Shown: piece after piece, positions 37,960-46,972 of the stretch
How positions within the stretch are numbered: position 1 is the first letter of the stretch
Layout: each line of letters starts with the position of its first letter
Source: Bacillus sp. P14.5
GTDB taxonomy: Bacteria > Bacillota > Bacilli > Bacillales > Bacillaceae_B
Reading direction: 5' to 3'
NCBI RefSeq assembly: GCF_003316765.1
Contig: NZ_NIJF01000013.1
Coordinates: 1 to 64,000 of the forward strand
DNA: 64,000 bases
The notes under the pieces: model-generated
Database searches by the model: none
What the model saw: only the letters and a program-made list of their open reading frames with translations
Told to the model about the DNA's origin: nothing
Program-made: the position numbers and the translations under genes

Positions 37960-38169
37960 TCAACCCCTGCCGTCTTCCTCTGCAGCCTTCCTCGCTTCTT
38001 CTTCGGCCAGTTTTGTTTTCTCTTCTTCTTTTTTCGATATTTTAATGATCCAGCGGAAGGTCAGTACCGCGGCAGTGCCAAATAAAATGATCCAGAAAGC
38101 TGCTGGAATATATTCTGTTTTGTCTTCGGGAAAATATAGAAACAGATTCAAGATAAATGCTTGAAACAT
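37960..38169 (-). CDS. Small membrane protein, function unknown
   Basis: A 69-aa protein with a hydrophobic N-terminal stretch, a clear helix at ~22-42 (IPAAFWIILFGTAAVLTFRWI) and a charged Lys/Glu/Ala tail predicted to be a coiled helix. AAGGAGAT lies 6 nt before the ATG, which supports a real gene. The 53-bp array begins right after its stop. Confidence 0.75.
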   Translation of the reverse strand: MFQAFILNLFLYFPEDKTEYIPAAFWIILFGTAAVLTFRWIIKISKKEEEKTKLAEEEARKAAEEDGRG

Positions 38170-38248
38170 AGTAATCTCCTTTCAAACTTCCAAACTGTAG
38201 CCATTATATCAATTCCAATGGTTTAAAACCATGTCCAAAAATCAAACA

Positions 38249-38278
38249 AAAGCAGCTGCTCCCAATGGCTCAGCTGCT
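38249..38278 (-). terminator. Terminator of the cyclophilin lipoprotein gene
   Basis: AAGCAGCTG / CAGCTGCTT stem with a 12-nt loop; minus strand continues TTTGTTTG. Confidence 0.8.
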
Positions 38279-38288
38279 TCCTGCTTTC

Positions 38289-39035
38289 TTATTCCTTCAC
38301 AATTTCGATTTTCTGGATGACGACATCTTCGGCCGGCTTGTCGTTGGCGCCTTTTTCTACAGCGGCGATTTCGTCGACTACTTCCATGCCTTCGATTACT
38401 TGCCCAAAGACAGTGTGTTTGTTATCAAGGTGAGGTGTTCCGCCGCGCTCCATATACGTTTCAATCGCTTTTTTACCAAAACCAGCTTCAACCATCTGCT
38501 GTTCCAGAGAAGGATCGACACTTGAATTCTGTACGATGAAGAACTGGCTTCCGTTTGTGCCAGGACCTGCATTGGCCATTGAAAGGGCACCGCGGATGTT
38601 CAACAATTCTTTAGAAAACTCGTCTTCAAACGGTTCTCCCCAGATGCTTTCCCCGCCTGTTCCGGTACCTTGGGGGTCTCCTCCCTGAATCATGAAGTCA
38701 GTGATGACTCGGTGGAAGATGACTCCATCGTAGTACCCTTCCTGGCTGTGTGTCATAAAGTTCTCTACCGCTTTAGGAGCTTGCTCCGGGAATAATTTTA
38801 TAGTGATATCTCCCATGTTGGTCACCATTTTTACAGCTTTTTCATTTTCCTGGATTTCGTCCGTCAATTGTGGATAATCGACATCACTGTCATCCACCGC
38901 TTCTGCCGTTTCCTGTTCAGTTTCTTCAGGCTGGCTGCCGCCGGTATTTTGGTTCTCTTCCTGTTCATTCGAAGTCCCGCACCCTGACAACAGTAATAGG
39001 AACGCTGCAGCGACGATTGCTAAATATTTTTTCAT
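38289..39035 (-). CDS. Cyclophilin-type peptidyl-prolyl isomerase lipoprotein
   Basis: A 248-aa extracytoplasmic foldase. Lipobox LLLSGC places the lipidated Cys19. An acidic Glu/Gln/Asp-rich linker (20-65) leads to a cyclophilin domain (~75-247) with [19 protein letters not shown], a hallmark catalytic Arg/Phe/Gln region, and GSQFFIV. ATG 39035 is preferred over the adjacent TTG 39038 by spacing from GGAGG. It probably helps fold exported proteins, in parallel with PrsA. Confidence 0.94.
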   Translation of the reverse strand: MKKYLAIVAAAFLLLLSGCGTSNEQEENQNTGGSQPEETEQETAEAVDDSDVDYPQLTDEIQENEKAVKMVTNMGDITIKLFPEQAPKAVENFMTHSQEGYYDGVIFHRVITDFMIQGGDPQGTGTGGESIWGEPFEDEFSKELLNIRGALSMANAGPGTNGSQFFIVQNSSVDPSLEQQMVEAGFGKKAIETYMERGGTPHLDNKHTVFGQVIEGMEVVDEIAAVEKGANDKPAEDVVIQKIEIVKE

Positions 39036-39257
39036 CAATATTCCTCCATCTTTGAAAAATTGTTTTGTATGTATAATAGATGATAGTCCCTTTATATGGC
39101 AACACCCTCTATTATGAATTAGAATGAAAGTAATTGCTATATGAAATTAAGGCTGTTTTTGTATATACTGTTTCTATTGAAAGGGCTTGGATCTCCACTC
39201 CACTCTCCTGAAAAAGAAACTAGTGAGAAGCAGTACAAAAAATTTGGAGGAATGCCC

Positions 39258-39656
39258 ATGTCTGATTTCAAGAACGGAGATATTGTAACAGCTCTCTATA
39301 AAACAGGGAAATACATAGGAGAAGTAACGGATTCGAGGCCGGGTGTATATGTGGTTAAGGTAATGGCAGTTTTAAAGCATCCACGACAAGGAGACCTGCA
39401 TAACCCGAAAGAAGTGGACGTCCCTCTTTTTCACGAACGAAAAGCTCTGGCTTTCAGGGAACGTGCCAATATACCGGAAAAAATGGTCAAACCTTATGAA
39501 GGGGATATTCCTGATTACAACGAATCCCTGTCCAGTACTTTCAATGAATTGAAAGAACGACTGGAAGCTGAGGATTCCCCCTTTTCAGCTAAAAGTCTGG
39601 AAACCCTCTCCAGCATAAAGAGGGAATATGAATTAATGTATTCCATTCAACTTTAG
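39258..39656 (+). CDS. kapB: Kinase-associated protein KapB
   Basis: A 132-aa protein matching KapB, which in B. subtilis is needed for KinB signalling into the sporulation phosphorelay. An SH3-like N-terminal part (FKNGDIVTALYKTGKYIGEV) is visible. GGAGG at 39246-39250 fits ATG 39258. The frame is open upstream to 39141 and would add a hydrophobic LRLFLYILFLLKGLG stretch, but has no good site. kinB, adjacent in B. subtilis, is not present here. Convergent with kapD. Confidence 0.88.
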   Translation: MSDFKNGDIVTALYKTGKYIGEVTDSRPGVYVVKVMAVLKHPRQGDLHNPKEVDVPLFHERKALAFRERANIPEKMVKPYEGDIPDYNESLSSTFNELKERLEAEDSPFSAKSLETLSSIKREYELMYSIQL

Positions 39657-39664
39657 GAAAAGTT

Positions 39665-39695
39665 AAAACCCAAATCAGCTTTTGATTTGGGTTTT
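39665..39695. terminator. Bidirectional terminator between kapB and kapD
   Basis: A perfect 13-bp stem AAAACCCAAATCA / TGATTTGGGTTTT around GCTTT. Confidence 0.95.
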
Positions 39696-39696
39696 G

Positions 39697-40314
39697 TCAT
39701 GCCATCTGGTTAAAAAGCTTGGACAAGTCTATACGGTCACCGATTGTGGTGGGTTCCGCTTTATCCAGATACTTTTTATCCTTCTCTACTAACTTATAGA
39801 TATGGTAAGTGGTCAAGGCATCATCCAGCGCTTTATGATGCTTTCCTACACCCTCGCGCCCATATTCCTGTACCGCTTTCCAAAGACCGGTTTGGTTCTG
39901 GTCCCCGAAGAACCGCTTGTATTCCATAGACAAGTCAACAAATTCGCCTGTAAAAGGAAAACTGATTCCCGCCTTGCTGCAGTTATTCCGGAGCACCTTC
40001 ATATCCATGTTGCCCCAGGTGATAATCTTGTTCTTCCCTCTCCGGTTCAGTTCGCTAAGGTACTGAATCAGGGAATGAAACGGTATCCCGTTATCCACAT
40101 CCTTTTGAGAAATCGATAGAAACTGCTTGCACCGTTTCGTTAATACCGGGAAAGCTGAGGGCTTCACATAGGAAGAAAACTTATCAGTGACTTTTCCATT
40201 CTGCACTGCCACCAAACCAGTCTCAATGATTTCAGGAAAAAAGCCACGTGGATTCTGGTGCCTTTCCGGCATTGAAAATTCAAAATCAATGATGATCAAC
40301 TGACTGCCTTTCAA
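39697..40314 (-). CDS. kapD: DEDDh 3'-5' exonuclease, sporulation inhibitor KapD
   Basis: A 205-aa protein with an RNase T/ERI-1-type exonuclease fold. Asp10 and Glu12 (IIIDFEF) are the first metal ligands, with WGNMDMKVL in the middle and HHKALDDALTTY carrying the His/Asp pair. In B. subtilis KapD inhibits the KinA branch of the sporulation pathway. The start is set at TTG 40314: GGGAGG lies 8 nt before it, and it yields the 205 aa of B. subtilis KapD; ATG 40347 has no site. Confidence 0.92.
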   Translation of the reverse strand: MKGSQLIIIDFEFSMPERHQNPRGFFPEIIETGLVAVQNGKVTDKFSSYVKPSAFPVLTKRCKQFLSISQKDVDNGIPFHSLIQYLSELNRRGKNKIITWGNMDMKVLRNNCSKAGISFPFTGEFVDLSMEYKRFFGDQNQTGLWKAVQEYGREGVGKHHKALDDALTTYHIYKLVEKDKKYLDKAEPTTIGDRIDLSKLFNQMA

Positions 40315-40442
40315 CTGATTTCCCTCCCAACATTCGGTTATCTCCAAACAAAAACAAAATGTGAAAAAAACCTGTGCGCCTTTATTCTATTTATTATATC
40401 ATGATTACACCAAAAATTATGACAATTTAAAAACTTTTACTT

Positions 40443-40614
40443 AGGCTGTTTTCGCATATATTGTTGCTTTCGGACATCCCCGTATACTTAGAGTTTTATT
40501 CTTATCGGGGAGAGTAGCTCTTTTCTTTTCGGTATTCCCAGATCTTCCCGTTCTTAATATGGTTACTTTTTCGGAATTAGTATCCAATAGCAACAAAGTT
40601 TACGAAAAGAGCCT
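40443..40614 (-). repeat. MITE-like repeat A, copy 4 (best preserved)
   Basis: AGGCTGTTTTCGCATATATTG at the left and CAACAAAGTTTACGAAAAGAGCCT-type end at the right form terminal inverted repeats. The reverse complement matches copy 1. 172 bp. Confidence 0.9.
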
Positions 40615-40692
40615 TTGCTTAAAAGGAATTTTGATTGAATTACCGGCTTTCCGGGTACTAAGAGTGACAGTCACGCCCCGCTTTATGTCGAA

Positions 40693-40818
40693 GAACAAAA
40701 GCGCAAGCGCCTCGGTCAGCCCCGACAGGCAAATGTTCTCAAGAGAAAAAATGGTGCTCTTCCCTTTTATTCTCTGGAGGTTATTTGACCCCGAGGGGCT
40801 GGGCGCTGAAGCTGGATG
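40693..40818 (+). repeat. GC-rich palindromic repeat B, copy 2
   Basis: Starts GAACAAAAGCGCAAGCGCC and ends GGGGCTGGGCGCTGAAGCTGG; same blocks as 893-1010. Confidence 0.85.
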
Positions 40819-40820
40819 AA

Positions 40821-40940
40821 CCAAAAGCGCAAGCGCCTCGACCAGCCCCGGCAGCCAACTGTTCTCAGGAAAGAAAAGGCGGTCTTCCTTTTATTCTCTT
40901 GAGGTTATTTAACCCCGAGGGGCTTGTCGCTGAAACCAGC
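40821..40940 (+). repeat. GC-rich palindromic repeat B, copy 3 (tandem)
   Basis: Follows copy 2 directly, with AAAAGCGCAAGCGCCTCG and CCCCGAGGGGCTTGTCGCTG. It is more diverged at the right end. Confidence 0.82.
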
Positions 40941-41086
40941 CGCGGCTCGCGGGAATGACATAATCATTTTCTAAACACTAACGCACTGGGAAGATTCAAT
41001 GGTTGCATAGACACAGAGATAGTTTATACTATTAATATTTAGTAAACCGAAATATATAATAATAATACTACTACTAACCAAAGAAG

Positions 41087-42304
41087 GTGTTATTTATCTC
41101 TATAGAAAAAAGAAATTTAACGATCATGTGGTTTGCCAACTTCCTTGTTGCTGCCAGTGCCACCATGGTCCTGCCATTCCTCTCACTTTACCTTGAAACC
41201 TTTGGGAACTATGATAATGCTTTTGTGCAGCGGTGGTCAGGCTACGTATTCGGCATAACCTTTCTCGTCGCGTTCTTTATTTCTCCTGTATGGGGAAGAG
41301 TCGGGGACAAGTATGGATTCAAACCGATTTTGCTTATAACAGGCTACGGCATTTCCCTCTCCATTTTCATGATGGGCTTTGTCGACTCTGTGATGGGCTT
41401 ATTCCTGCTGCGGATGGCAATGGGAGCGGTGACTGGTTTCATCCCTACCTCCCTTGCTCTCATTTCCTCTCAGACGCCAAAGGAGATTGCCGGCAAGACA
41501 CTTGGCACCTTGCAGATGGGGACTGTGTCAGGAGGGCTGTTCGGTCCTGTTTTAGGAGGAGTGATGGCCGATTCTTTTGGCTTTTCTTATACATTCATCA
41601 TTACCTCCATTGCTATTGCACTTGCGGCGACCGGTGTCTTGTTCGGGATTAAGGAAGTCAGAAAGCATCCAGCAAAGACCAAGGAAACCCGATACTCCAG
41701 CAAACAGGTTTTTCAGCATATTTTGACTCACAAACTTTTGTTTACCGTCATGATTATCTCCTTCATCATCCAGGTAGCTAATTTCAGCGTTCAGCCGCTT
41801 CTGGCCCTTTATGTTGATGAAATGACCGCAACTACCAATATTGCTTTTCTTGCAGGTCTGGCTTTTTCCGCTACCGGTGTAGGAAATCTGCTGGCCACCA
41901 GAAAATGGGGAAAGCTTGGGGATGAAATCGGATACGAAAAGGTCCTTTCCATCTTACTGATCCTGGCATGCATCTTCATTATTCCTCAGGCGCTGGCCGA
42001 GCAACTATGGCAGCTGGTTCTCTTCCGCTTCTTATTTGGAATTGCGATAGGCGGAATGATTCCCAGTGTGACAGCCTACATCAGGCAGGAAGCACCGCTT
42101 TCCATGCAGGGCGAGGTTCTCGGATACAACCAAAGTTTTAGATTCCTGGGGAATGTGGCCGGCCCTGTATTAGGCGGTATTTTATCAGGATTTGCAGGGA
42201 TTTCCTCTATTTTCTATATTACGGGTGCTTTATTCTTAGCGGCTTTTGGATTATTATGGTGGAGTATGCGTCATTCCGAAAGCCAGGTAAACGAACAGTA
42301 TTAG
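41087..42304 (+). CDS. yuxJ: MFS transporter YuxJ
   Basis: A 405-aa, 12-helix major facilitator of the DHA1 multidrug type. Motif A WGRVGDKYGFKPIL is in loop 2-3, and motif C-like GLFGPVLGGVMAD is in helix 5. The start is uncertain: the only standard codon near AAGAAGG is GTG 41087, which overlaps the site itself. Next is ATG 41126, which would trim part of helix 1. It follows the kapB-kapD pair and precedes pbpD as in B. subtilis. Substrate unknown. Confidence 0.88.
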   Translation: MLFISIEKRNLTIMWFANFLVAASATMVLPFLSLYLETFGNYDNAFVQRWSGYVFGITFLVAFFISPVWGRVGDKYGFKPILLITGYGISLSIFMMGFVDSVMGLFLLRMAMGAVTGFIPTSLALISSQTPKEIAGKTLGTLQMGTVSGGLFGPVLGGVMADSFGFSYTFIITSIAIALAATGVLFGIKEVRKHPAKTKETRYSSKQVFQHILTHKLLFTVMIISFIIQVANFSVQPLLALYVDEMTATTNIAFLAGLAFSATGVGNLLATRKWGKLGDEIGYEKVLSILLILACIFIIPQALAEQLWQLVLFRFLFGIAIGGMIPSVTAYIRQEAPLSMQGEVLGYNQSFRFLGNVAGPVLGGILSGFAGISSIFYITGALFLAAFGLLWWSMRHSESQVNEQY

Positions 42305-42321
42305 TTCTTTCCTTTTATAAA

Positions 42322-42499
42322 AGGCTTGTTGCTTTCGGAAAAATCCAAGAGCCGGATTTTTCCCCTGGATACTAAGATTTTTCTACCTTTACGAAGAGAG
42401 AAGCTCTTTTCTTTCTTGCTTACCAGGGTGATTTCGGTGCGTTATGGTATTAGCTTAAAAAAATTCATTAAAAAGCAACAGAGTTTACGAAAAGAGCCT
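42322..42499 (-). repeat. MITE-like repeat A, copy 5
   Basis: AGGCTTGTTGCTTTCGGAAAAATCC at left is joined to the conserved right end AGAGTTTACGAAAAGAGCCT; the outer left ~10 bp are missing. It sits between yuxJ and pbpD. Confidence 0.85.
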
Positions 42500-42539
42500 T
42501 ATAAAAAAACCTTAATATAGTATGAGATGAGTTGAAAGC

Positions 42540-44390
42540 ATGAGAACCCTTGCCGGTTATATATTAGTATTTTCATTGTTTCCCTTTTTCCTGTTCATCC
42601 TTTTTTCCACGGCAAAAGAGATTAATAAAGTTCAAGGCTTTCAGGGGGCTCTTGAGCAGGCAGTCAGTGAAGATCAGTTTGATATCACGAAAACCAGCTT
42701 GCTGACCGACAAAGACGGCAAGCTTTTTTCAGAGATGAACAGGCCTTTCCGGCTTTATGCGGACGAGGAGGATATCCCCGACTTTGTTAAAGAGATCCTT
42801 GTCTCCTCCGAAGACCAGCACTTTTATGACCATGTCGGTTTTGATGCAGGAGCCATCATCCGGGCGCTTGTCAAAAATCTGGTCTTCACCCACATCCAGC
42901 AGGGTGGAAGTACAATCACGCAGCAGCTGGCACGAAACCTTTATCTCGGTCAGGAAAAAACCTATAACCGTAAACTGACCGAGTTGTTCTATGCACATGA
43001 AATTGAAAAGAGCCTGACCAAAGACGAAATCATGGAATTGTACCTCAATATCATTTACTTCAGTAACGGGGTGTATGGTATTGAGACGGCGTCACAGTAT
43101 TATTTTCAAAAAGAGCTTGGGGAACTCAACAAAGCAGAGCTTGCTTTCATCACAGCCATCCCCAATAACCCGAATAAATATGATCCTGTCGAGCATTTCG
43201 ATCAGACAAAAATCAGGCAGGAACGATTGCTGGATATCATGCAGCAAACAGGAAAGCTGACAGAAGAGGAAGCTTCCAAACTGAAAGCCGTTCAGATTAA
43301 CTTGAATATACGGAAAAAAATCGATCAATACGGGGATTATGCGGTATATGCACAATCTGAATTGCGTGAGCTCGTTGCCCAGCAGGAAGGCTACCTTAAA
43401 AAGCTTGAAGCAGCCGGCAGCCCGGAACAGAAGCAAAAGATTTACGATGATTTTGACAGGCGGATGAGTGAAGTCATCAATTCAGGCATCATCATCCACA
43501 CCTCACTAGACCGTAATATTCAGGAAAAAAGCAAAACCGCCTTCCAAAAAAGACTGAATTACAACGGCATTGAAGGAGCCAGCATTACGATTGATAACGA
43601 GTCGCGTAAGATTATCGCAATGGTCGGCGGAAAGGACTACAAAAAGTATAATTTCCACCACGCGTATCAAGCCTTCCGCCAGCCCGGCTCTTCCATTAAA
43701 CCGCTTCTTGTGTACGGTCCCTATATCGAGGAGACCCAGGCATCGATTGCCGAGCGGGTAAATGCTGATAATTATTGCATCGGCAATTACTGCCCTATCA
43801 ACTACGGCGGCAGACAGTATGGTACGGTGACGATGAACACGGCTTTTTCACAATCCTATAACACCCCCGCGCTTCGATTATTCGAAAAAGTCGGGATTGA
43901 TAAAGCCTTCGCTGCACTTTCAAAATTTAACTTTGAAAAACTTCAGGAACAGGATTATACCTATGCCGCTTCCATCGGCGGGTTCACCCATGGAATGTCC
44001 CCCCTTGAAATGACGGATGCTTATACTTCCTTCATTGATGGAAATTACCAACCTGCCCGTTCCATTACCAAAGTTACGGACTATAACGGGGAAGTGCTCT
44101 ACGAATGGAATGACCCGAAAGAAACCATCTGGTCACAAGGAACAACCGAGAAGGTAAGGGCAATGTTGTCCAACTCCATGCAGAATGGAACAGGAAAATG
44201 GGCAAAAGTGAATGCCCCTTATGCCGGTGTTAAAACAGGAACCACCAATAACTATCACGATTACTGGGTAATGGGCCTGACCGACCGGTATACAACAGGC
44301 GTCTGGATTGGATATGACATTCCACAGAACATGGAGGAGATCGAAGGCGACAGGCCGAGCCATCTGATCTGGAGAGACATTATGCAATAA
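42540..44390 (+). CDS. pbpD: Class A penicillin-binding protein (PBP4-like)
   Basis: A 616-aa bifunctional peptidoglycan synthase anchored by an N-terminal helix (5-23). The GT51 transglycosylase domain has catalytic Glu91 in SSEDQHFYDH and QGGSTITQQLARN (121-133). The transpeptidase domain has SxxK at Ser384-Lys387, SYN at 439-441 and KTGT at 565-568. Length and neighbours match pbpD of B. subtilis. The ribosome binding site is weak. The C-terminus ends soon after the catalytic domain, with no extra tail. Confidence 0.94.
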   Translation: MRTLAGYILVFSLFPFFLFILFSTAKEINKVQGFQGALEQAVSEDQFDITKTSLLTDKDGKLFSEMNRPFRLYADEEDIPDFVKEILVSSEDQHFYDHVGFDAGAIIRALVKNLVFTHIQQGGSTITQQLARNLYLGQEKTYNRKLTELFYAHEIEKSLTKDEIMELYLNIIYFSNGVYGIETASQYYFQKELGELNKAELAFITAIPNNPNKYDPVEHFDQTKIRQERLLDIMQQTGKLTEEEASKLKAVQINLNIRKKIDQYGDYAVYAQSELRELVAQQEGYLKKLEAAGSPEQKQKIYDDFDRRMSEVINSGIIIHTSLDRNIQEKSKTAFQKRLNYNGIEGASITIDNESRKIIAMVGGKDYKKYNFHHAYQAFRQPGSSIKPLLVYGPYIEETQASIAERVNADNYCIGNYCPINYGGRQYGTVTMNTAFSQSYNTPALRLFEKVGIDKAFAALSKFNFEKLQEQDYTYAASIGGFTHGMSPLEMTDAYTSFIDGNYQPARSITKVTDYNGEVLYEWNDPKETIWSQGTTEKVRAMLSNSMQNGTGKWAKVNAPYAGVKTGTTNNYHDYWVMGLTDRYTTGVWIGYDIPQNMEEIEGDRPSHLIWRDIMQ

Positions 44391-44392
44391 CT

Positions 44393-44419
44393 AAGACCAG
44401 GATTTTCTGGTCTTTTTTT
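44393..44419 (+). terminator. Terminator of pbpD
   Basis: AGACCAG / CTGGTCT stem with a 6-nt loop and seven T residues. Confidence 0.93.
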
Positions 44420-44602
44420 GTGCGGCAGATTTATGTATTTGACTCTTTTCAGATTACTCCCGAAAGAAAACTCAAATGGCACTGCTCTATCAAATTCTCT
44501 ACATGTGTAAGCCGGCGTGAGCGTCTGCCGCGACCTCCTTTGAGACAAGGATCCTTCTTCTCCTGGTTTTGGCTTTCTGACATGGGGTATCCAAACAAGT
44601 AA

Positions 44603-44642
44603 AAAAGGTACCTGCTTGCCATTAGGCCTGCAGGTACCTTTT
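44603..44642 (-). terminator. Terminator overlapping the stop of the 74-aa membrane protein
   Basis: AAGGTACCTGC / GCAGGTACCTT (11 bp) with a 14-nt loop and TTTTTTAC on the minus strand. The stop codon (44622-44624) lies in the loop, so the last codons form one arm. Confidence 0.88.
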
Positions 44643-44846
44643 GTGTATAAATATCTGATTCCTATTCTTTATAATTCTTATTCTTGAAGACCGTCCAAAC
44701 AGCCCCAGAGTGATAAAGATCCCGATACCCGCTGCGAATAGGGTAAAGTTGGAGAATGCAGATGGATAGGTGTACCATCCAGCAATCAAGCATACTGAAA
44801 TCAATATAATGTTAAAAAGAATCCGCAGCTTTTTTCTTCGCTCCAT
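44622..44846 (-). CDS. Small membrane protein, function unknown
   Basis: A 74-aa protein with a basic start (MERRKKLR), two hydrophobic helices (~9-25 and ~33-50) and a basic tail. ATG 44846 is preferred because GGAGGTGAG has correct spacing; the GTG at 44855 is part of that site. Its last six codons are the upstream arm of the terminator. No family recognised. Confidence 0.7.
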   Translation of the reverse strand: MERRKKLRILFNIILISVCLIAGWYTYPSAFSNFTLFAAGIGIFITLGLFGRSSRIRIIKNRNQIFIHKRYLQA

Positions 44847-44878
44847 CCATCTCACCTCCAGGATTAAATGTAAAAGGG

Positions 44879-45085
44879 CTATTCACCCCCGCCGCATCCG
44901 CCGCCATCTCCTCCTCCGAAACCACCGCCTGAGCTGTCACAGTTGTTAGAATCACTGTAACTGCCCATTATAAATGGAGAAGAAGCATCCCCTCCGGTCT
45001 GACGCCGCTTGGAAGACTGAGATAAGCCGATAGCTATGAAAATAATAACCAATGGAAGAAACATAAAAAATATTGTTGCTGTCAT
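44879..45085 (-). CDS. Small membrane protein with Gly/Cys-rich tail
   Basis: A 68-aa protein. One N-terminal helix (~3-22) is followed by a basic patch (SKRRQ) and a C-terminus of GGGFGGGDGGGCGGGE, a type of tail seen on some TPM/YgcG-like membrane proteins. ATG 45085 is chosen because AGAGGTG lies 6 nt upstream. The two cysteines could coordinate metal or crosslink. Function unknown; downstream gene 44622-44846 is 32 bp away and probably co-transcribed. Confidence 0.72.
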   Translation of the reverse strand: MTATIFFMFLPLVIIFIAIGLSQSSKRRQTGGDASSPFIMGSYSDSNNCDSSGGGFGGGDGGGCGGGE

Positions 45086-45257
45086 TTTCATCACCTCTTA
45101 CATAGGTATACGAATGAATCCTCTAAAGGTTTCAAATATTCCCATAAAAGGAAAAGGGACGAAAAGGAATCGTTTGGTACCTTTTTTTGTTAAAGTTAAA
45201 TTCACATAAACCCTGGAACTTCTTTAGCCTATTAAAAATGATGGCTTCACAAACAGA

Positions 45258-45650
45258 GCTTACGGGCTATTGAGATACGTCTTCTCTCCAGTTAATGGCC
45301 CGCTAACTGAGTTTACGGGCCATTACGAGGCCATTCCTCGCAAGATAATGGCCCGCATACAGAGCTTTCGGGCCATTGAGATACCTCTTCTCTCCAGTTA
45401 ATGGCCCGCTAACGTAGTTTACGGGCCATTACGAGACCGTTTCTCACAAGATAACGGCCCGCATATGGAGCTTGCGGGCCAACGAAATCCCATTTCTCAC
45501 AAGTTAACGGCCCGCTAACATGATTTACGGGCCAACACGAGGCTGTTTCTCACAAGATAACGGCCCGCAAACAAATTCACGGGCCAACAAGAGGTCATTC
45601 CTCACAAGATAACGGCCCGCAAACAAAGTTCACGGGCCAATAAGATCACA
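45258..45650. repeat. 53-bp tandem palindrome array 6 (8 units, GGCCCG type)
   Basis: AATGGCCCGC or AACGGCCCGC recurs at 45294, 45347, 45400, 45453, 45506, 45559 and 45611, spaced 53 bp (last 52). Each is answered by CGGGCCATT or CGGGCCAA about 12 nt on, giving hairpins with perfect 8-9-bp stems. Confidence 0.93.
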
Positions 45651-45683
45651 ATATTCATTTTAAACCTCGCCGCAAATGAAGCT

Positions 45684-46268
45684 TTAAAGTCCGTTCAGCT
45701 TAACCTCCGAAATGATTGGCAGGCTCGCCATCAGCCCATTATATAACTTCAAAAGTACTAAAAAGACTATTAAAAATAAAGAAGACCAAGTAATCACCTG
45801 AAAAAAGATGACGCCGAACAGGCCGGCTTTGGTCAGCGAAGGACTGATCTTATAAATGAAATAAACGAAGTAGGCTATGGATGTCAGTACAAAAATTGAC
45901 AGCAGCCCCAAAAACGATTTAAGGCTTACGACCGACACGAGTGCTCCAATGAAATACACCATGGACCCTGAGCGGACCCTGTGCAGGATTTCGCCTTCAT
46001 TGTCTTTTGAAAAGAACAGAAGGGAAACCTCATTTATTGTTTCGGCAATCAGTTTCAATGCTGCAAACACCATGAAACAAACGATCATCAGGAGAATAAG
46101 GAGAATGAATTTCAATTCGAGATCTGAAAGAAACTCCCGCATTCCCGGATAAACACCGATTTTCTTAAAAAGATCCACAAACACGTCCACACCATAGACG
46201 GAAAACGTCAAACTGAACAGAAGTATAGAGAATAAAGGCAGATAACCTGTTAAATATGTATTTCGCAC
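45684..46268 (-). CDS. Multi-pass membrane protein, function unknown
   Basis: A 194-aa protein with about five hydrophobic segments (10-30, 50-75, 100-122, 125-145, 155-178). It starts at GTG 46268, 6 nt after AAGGGGAG. No motif I recognise. It is flanked by the array downstream and a small secreted protein gene upstream, all on the minus strand. Confidence 0.75.
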   Translation of the reverse strand: MRNTYLTGYLPLFSILLFSLTFSVYGVDVFVDLFKKIGVYPGMREFLSDLELKFILLILLMIVCFMVFAALKLIAETINEVSLLFFSKDNEGEILHRVRSGSMVYFIGALVSVVSLKSFLGLLSIFVLTSIAYFVYFIYKISPSLTKAGLFGVIFFQVITWSSLFLIVFLVLLKLYNGLMASLPIISEVKLNGL

Positions 46269-46399
46269 GCAGTTCTCCCCTTGAATTAATTTACCGCATG
46301 TCCATCATAATCTTTTACGGCAAAATTGAAAAGGGGAGGACGGCACCTGTTATAGGAAAAGGGCAGCATAAGAGGCGCCTTATTCATGATCTGTTTATG

Positions 46400-46627
46400 T
46401 TACTTTGCCAGCCTGATGTACTCGCGGGGTTTAAAGGGTTCCCGAACCGCTTCTTCCTGTATATCCGCAACTGGTTCTGCGTCTACCACTTCATCGTTAA
46501 TGCCCACTGGCTGCAGCAGGGACTTGTTTGTCCATTGATTTTTCTTTTCCTCCTGCTCCTGTACATACCAGGCACCTAAGAACAAAGTAGAAAAAATCAT
46601 TGTTGAGACGGTTTTTTTCATTCGCAT
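46400..46627 (-). CDS. Small exported or anchored protein, function unknown
   Basis: A 75-aa protein with an N-terminal signal-like segment (MRMKKTVSTMIFSTLFLGAW). The rest is hydrophilic and rich in Glu/Val/Pro. GGTGGTGAT precedes the ATG at normal distance. No family recognised. Confidence 0.65.
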   Translation of the reverse strand: MRMKKTVSTMIFSTLFLGAWYVQEQEEKKNQWTNKSLLQPVGINDEVVDAEPVADIQEEAVREPFKPREYIRLAK

Positions 46628-46972
46628 ACTACATCACCACCTAGGGATAGCATGCGCTTTTTTGGCTCATACTATTCGCAGAAATGGGGAATTTAAGTCA
46701 TCGGTACTTCTGTTGAAACCGTTTACGAAAACAGAAAGTTTATTTTGCTGAAAAAAATTTGGCTCTTGTTATGCCGGGTTCCTTCATATTTAATATCAAA
46801 ATTAAGCTTTTAAGCTAAGCAGCCTTTCATAAATGCACACCTCATTTTTTTACGTTATAATTTCTCAAGAGGTTTCTTTAGGGACGCCGGACTTACATGA
46901 GCAGAAATGATTTTAATGACGAGGAAGATGATAAGTGTTGAAGATAAATAAAATAAATAAGGGGGTTATTCG
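46628..46972. other. Upstream region of the mrp operon, no clear motif
   Basis: This 345-bp stretch must hold the mrp promoter. I see AT-rich blocks but no convincing -35/-10 pair, hairpin or riboswitch. A 14-codon ATG frame at 46897-46941 has no ribosome binding site. Confidence 0.4.

Noticed and set aside
37280..38085. Long plus-strand open frames in the 15-unit repeat array
   Set aside because: They arise because repetition avoids stop codons. There are no ribosome binding sites, and the frame changes unit by unit.
40559..40824. Short open frames in the kapD-yuxJ gap
   Set aside because: They lie across MITE A and repeat B copies and have no ribosome binding site or family match.
46897..46941. 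Leader peptide before mrpA
   Set aside because: A 14-codon frame without a ribosome binding site and no attenuator hairpin.
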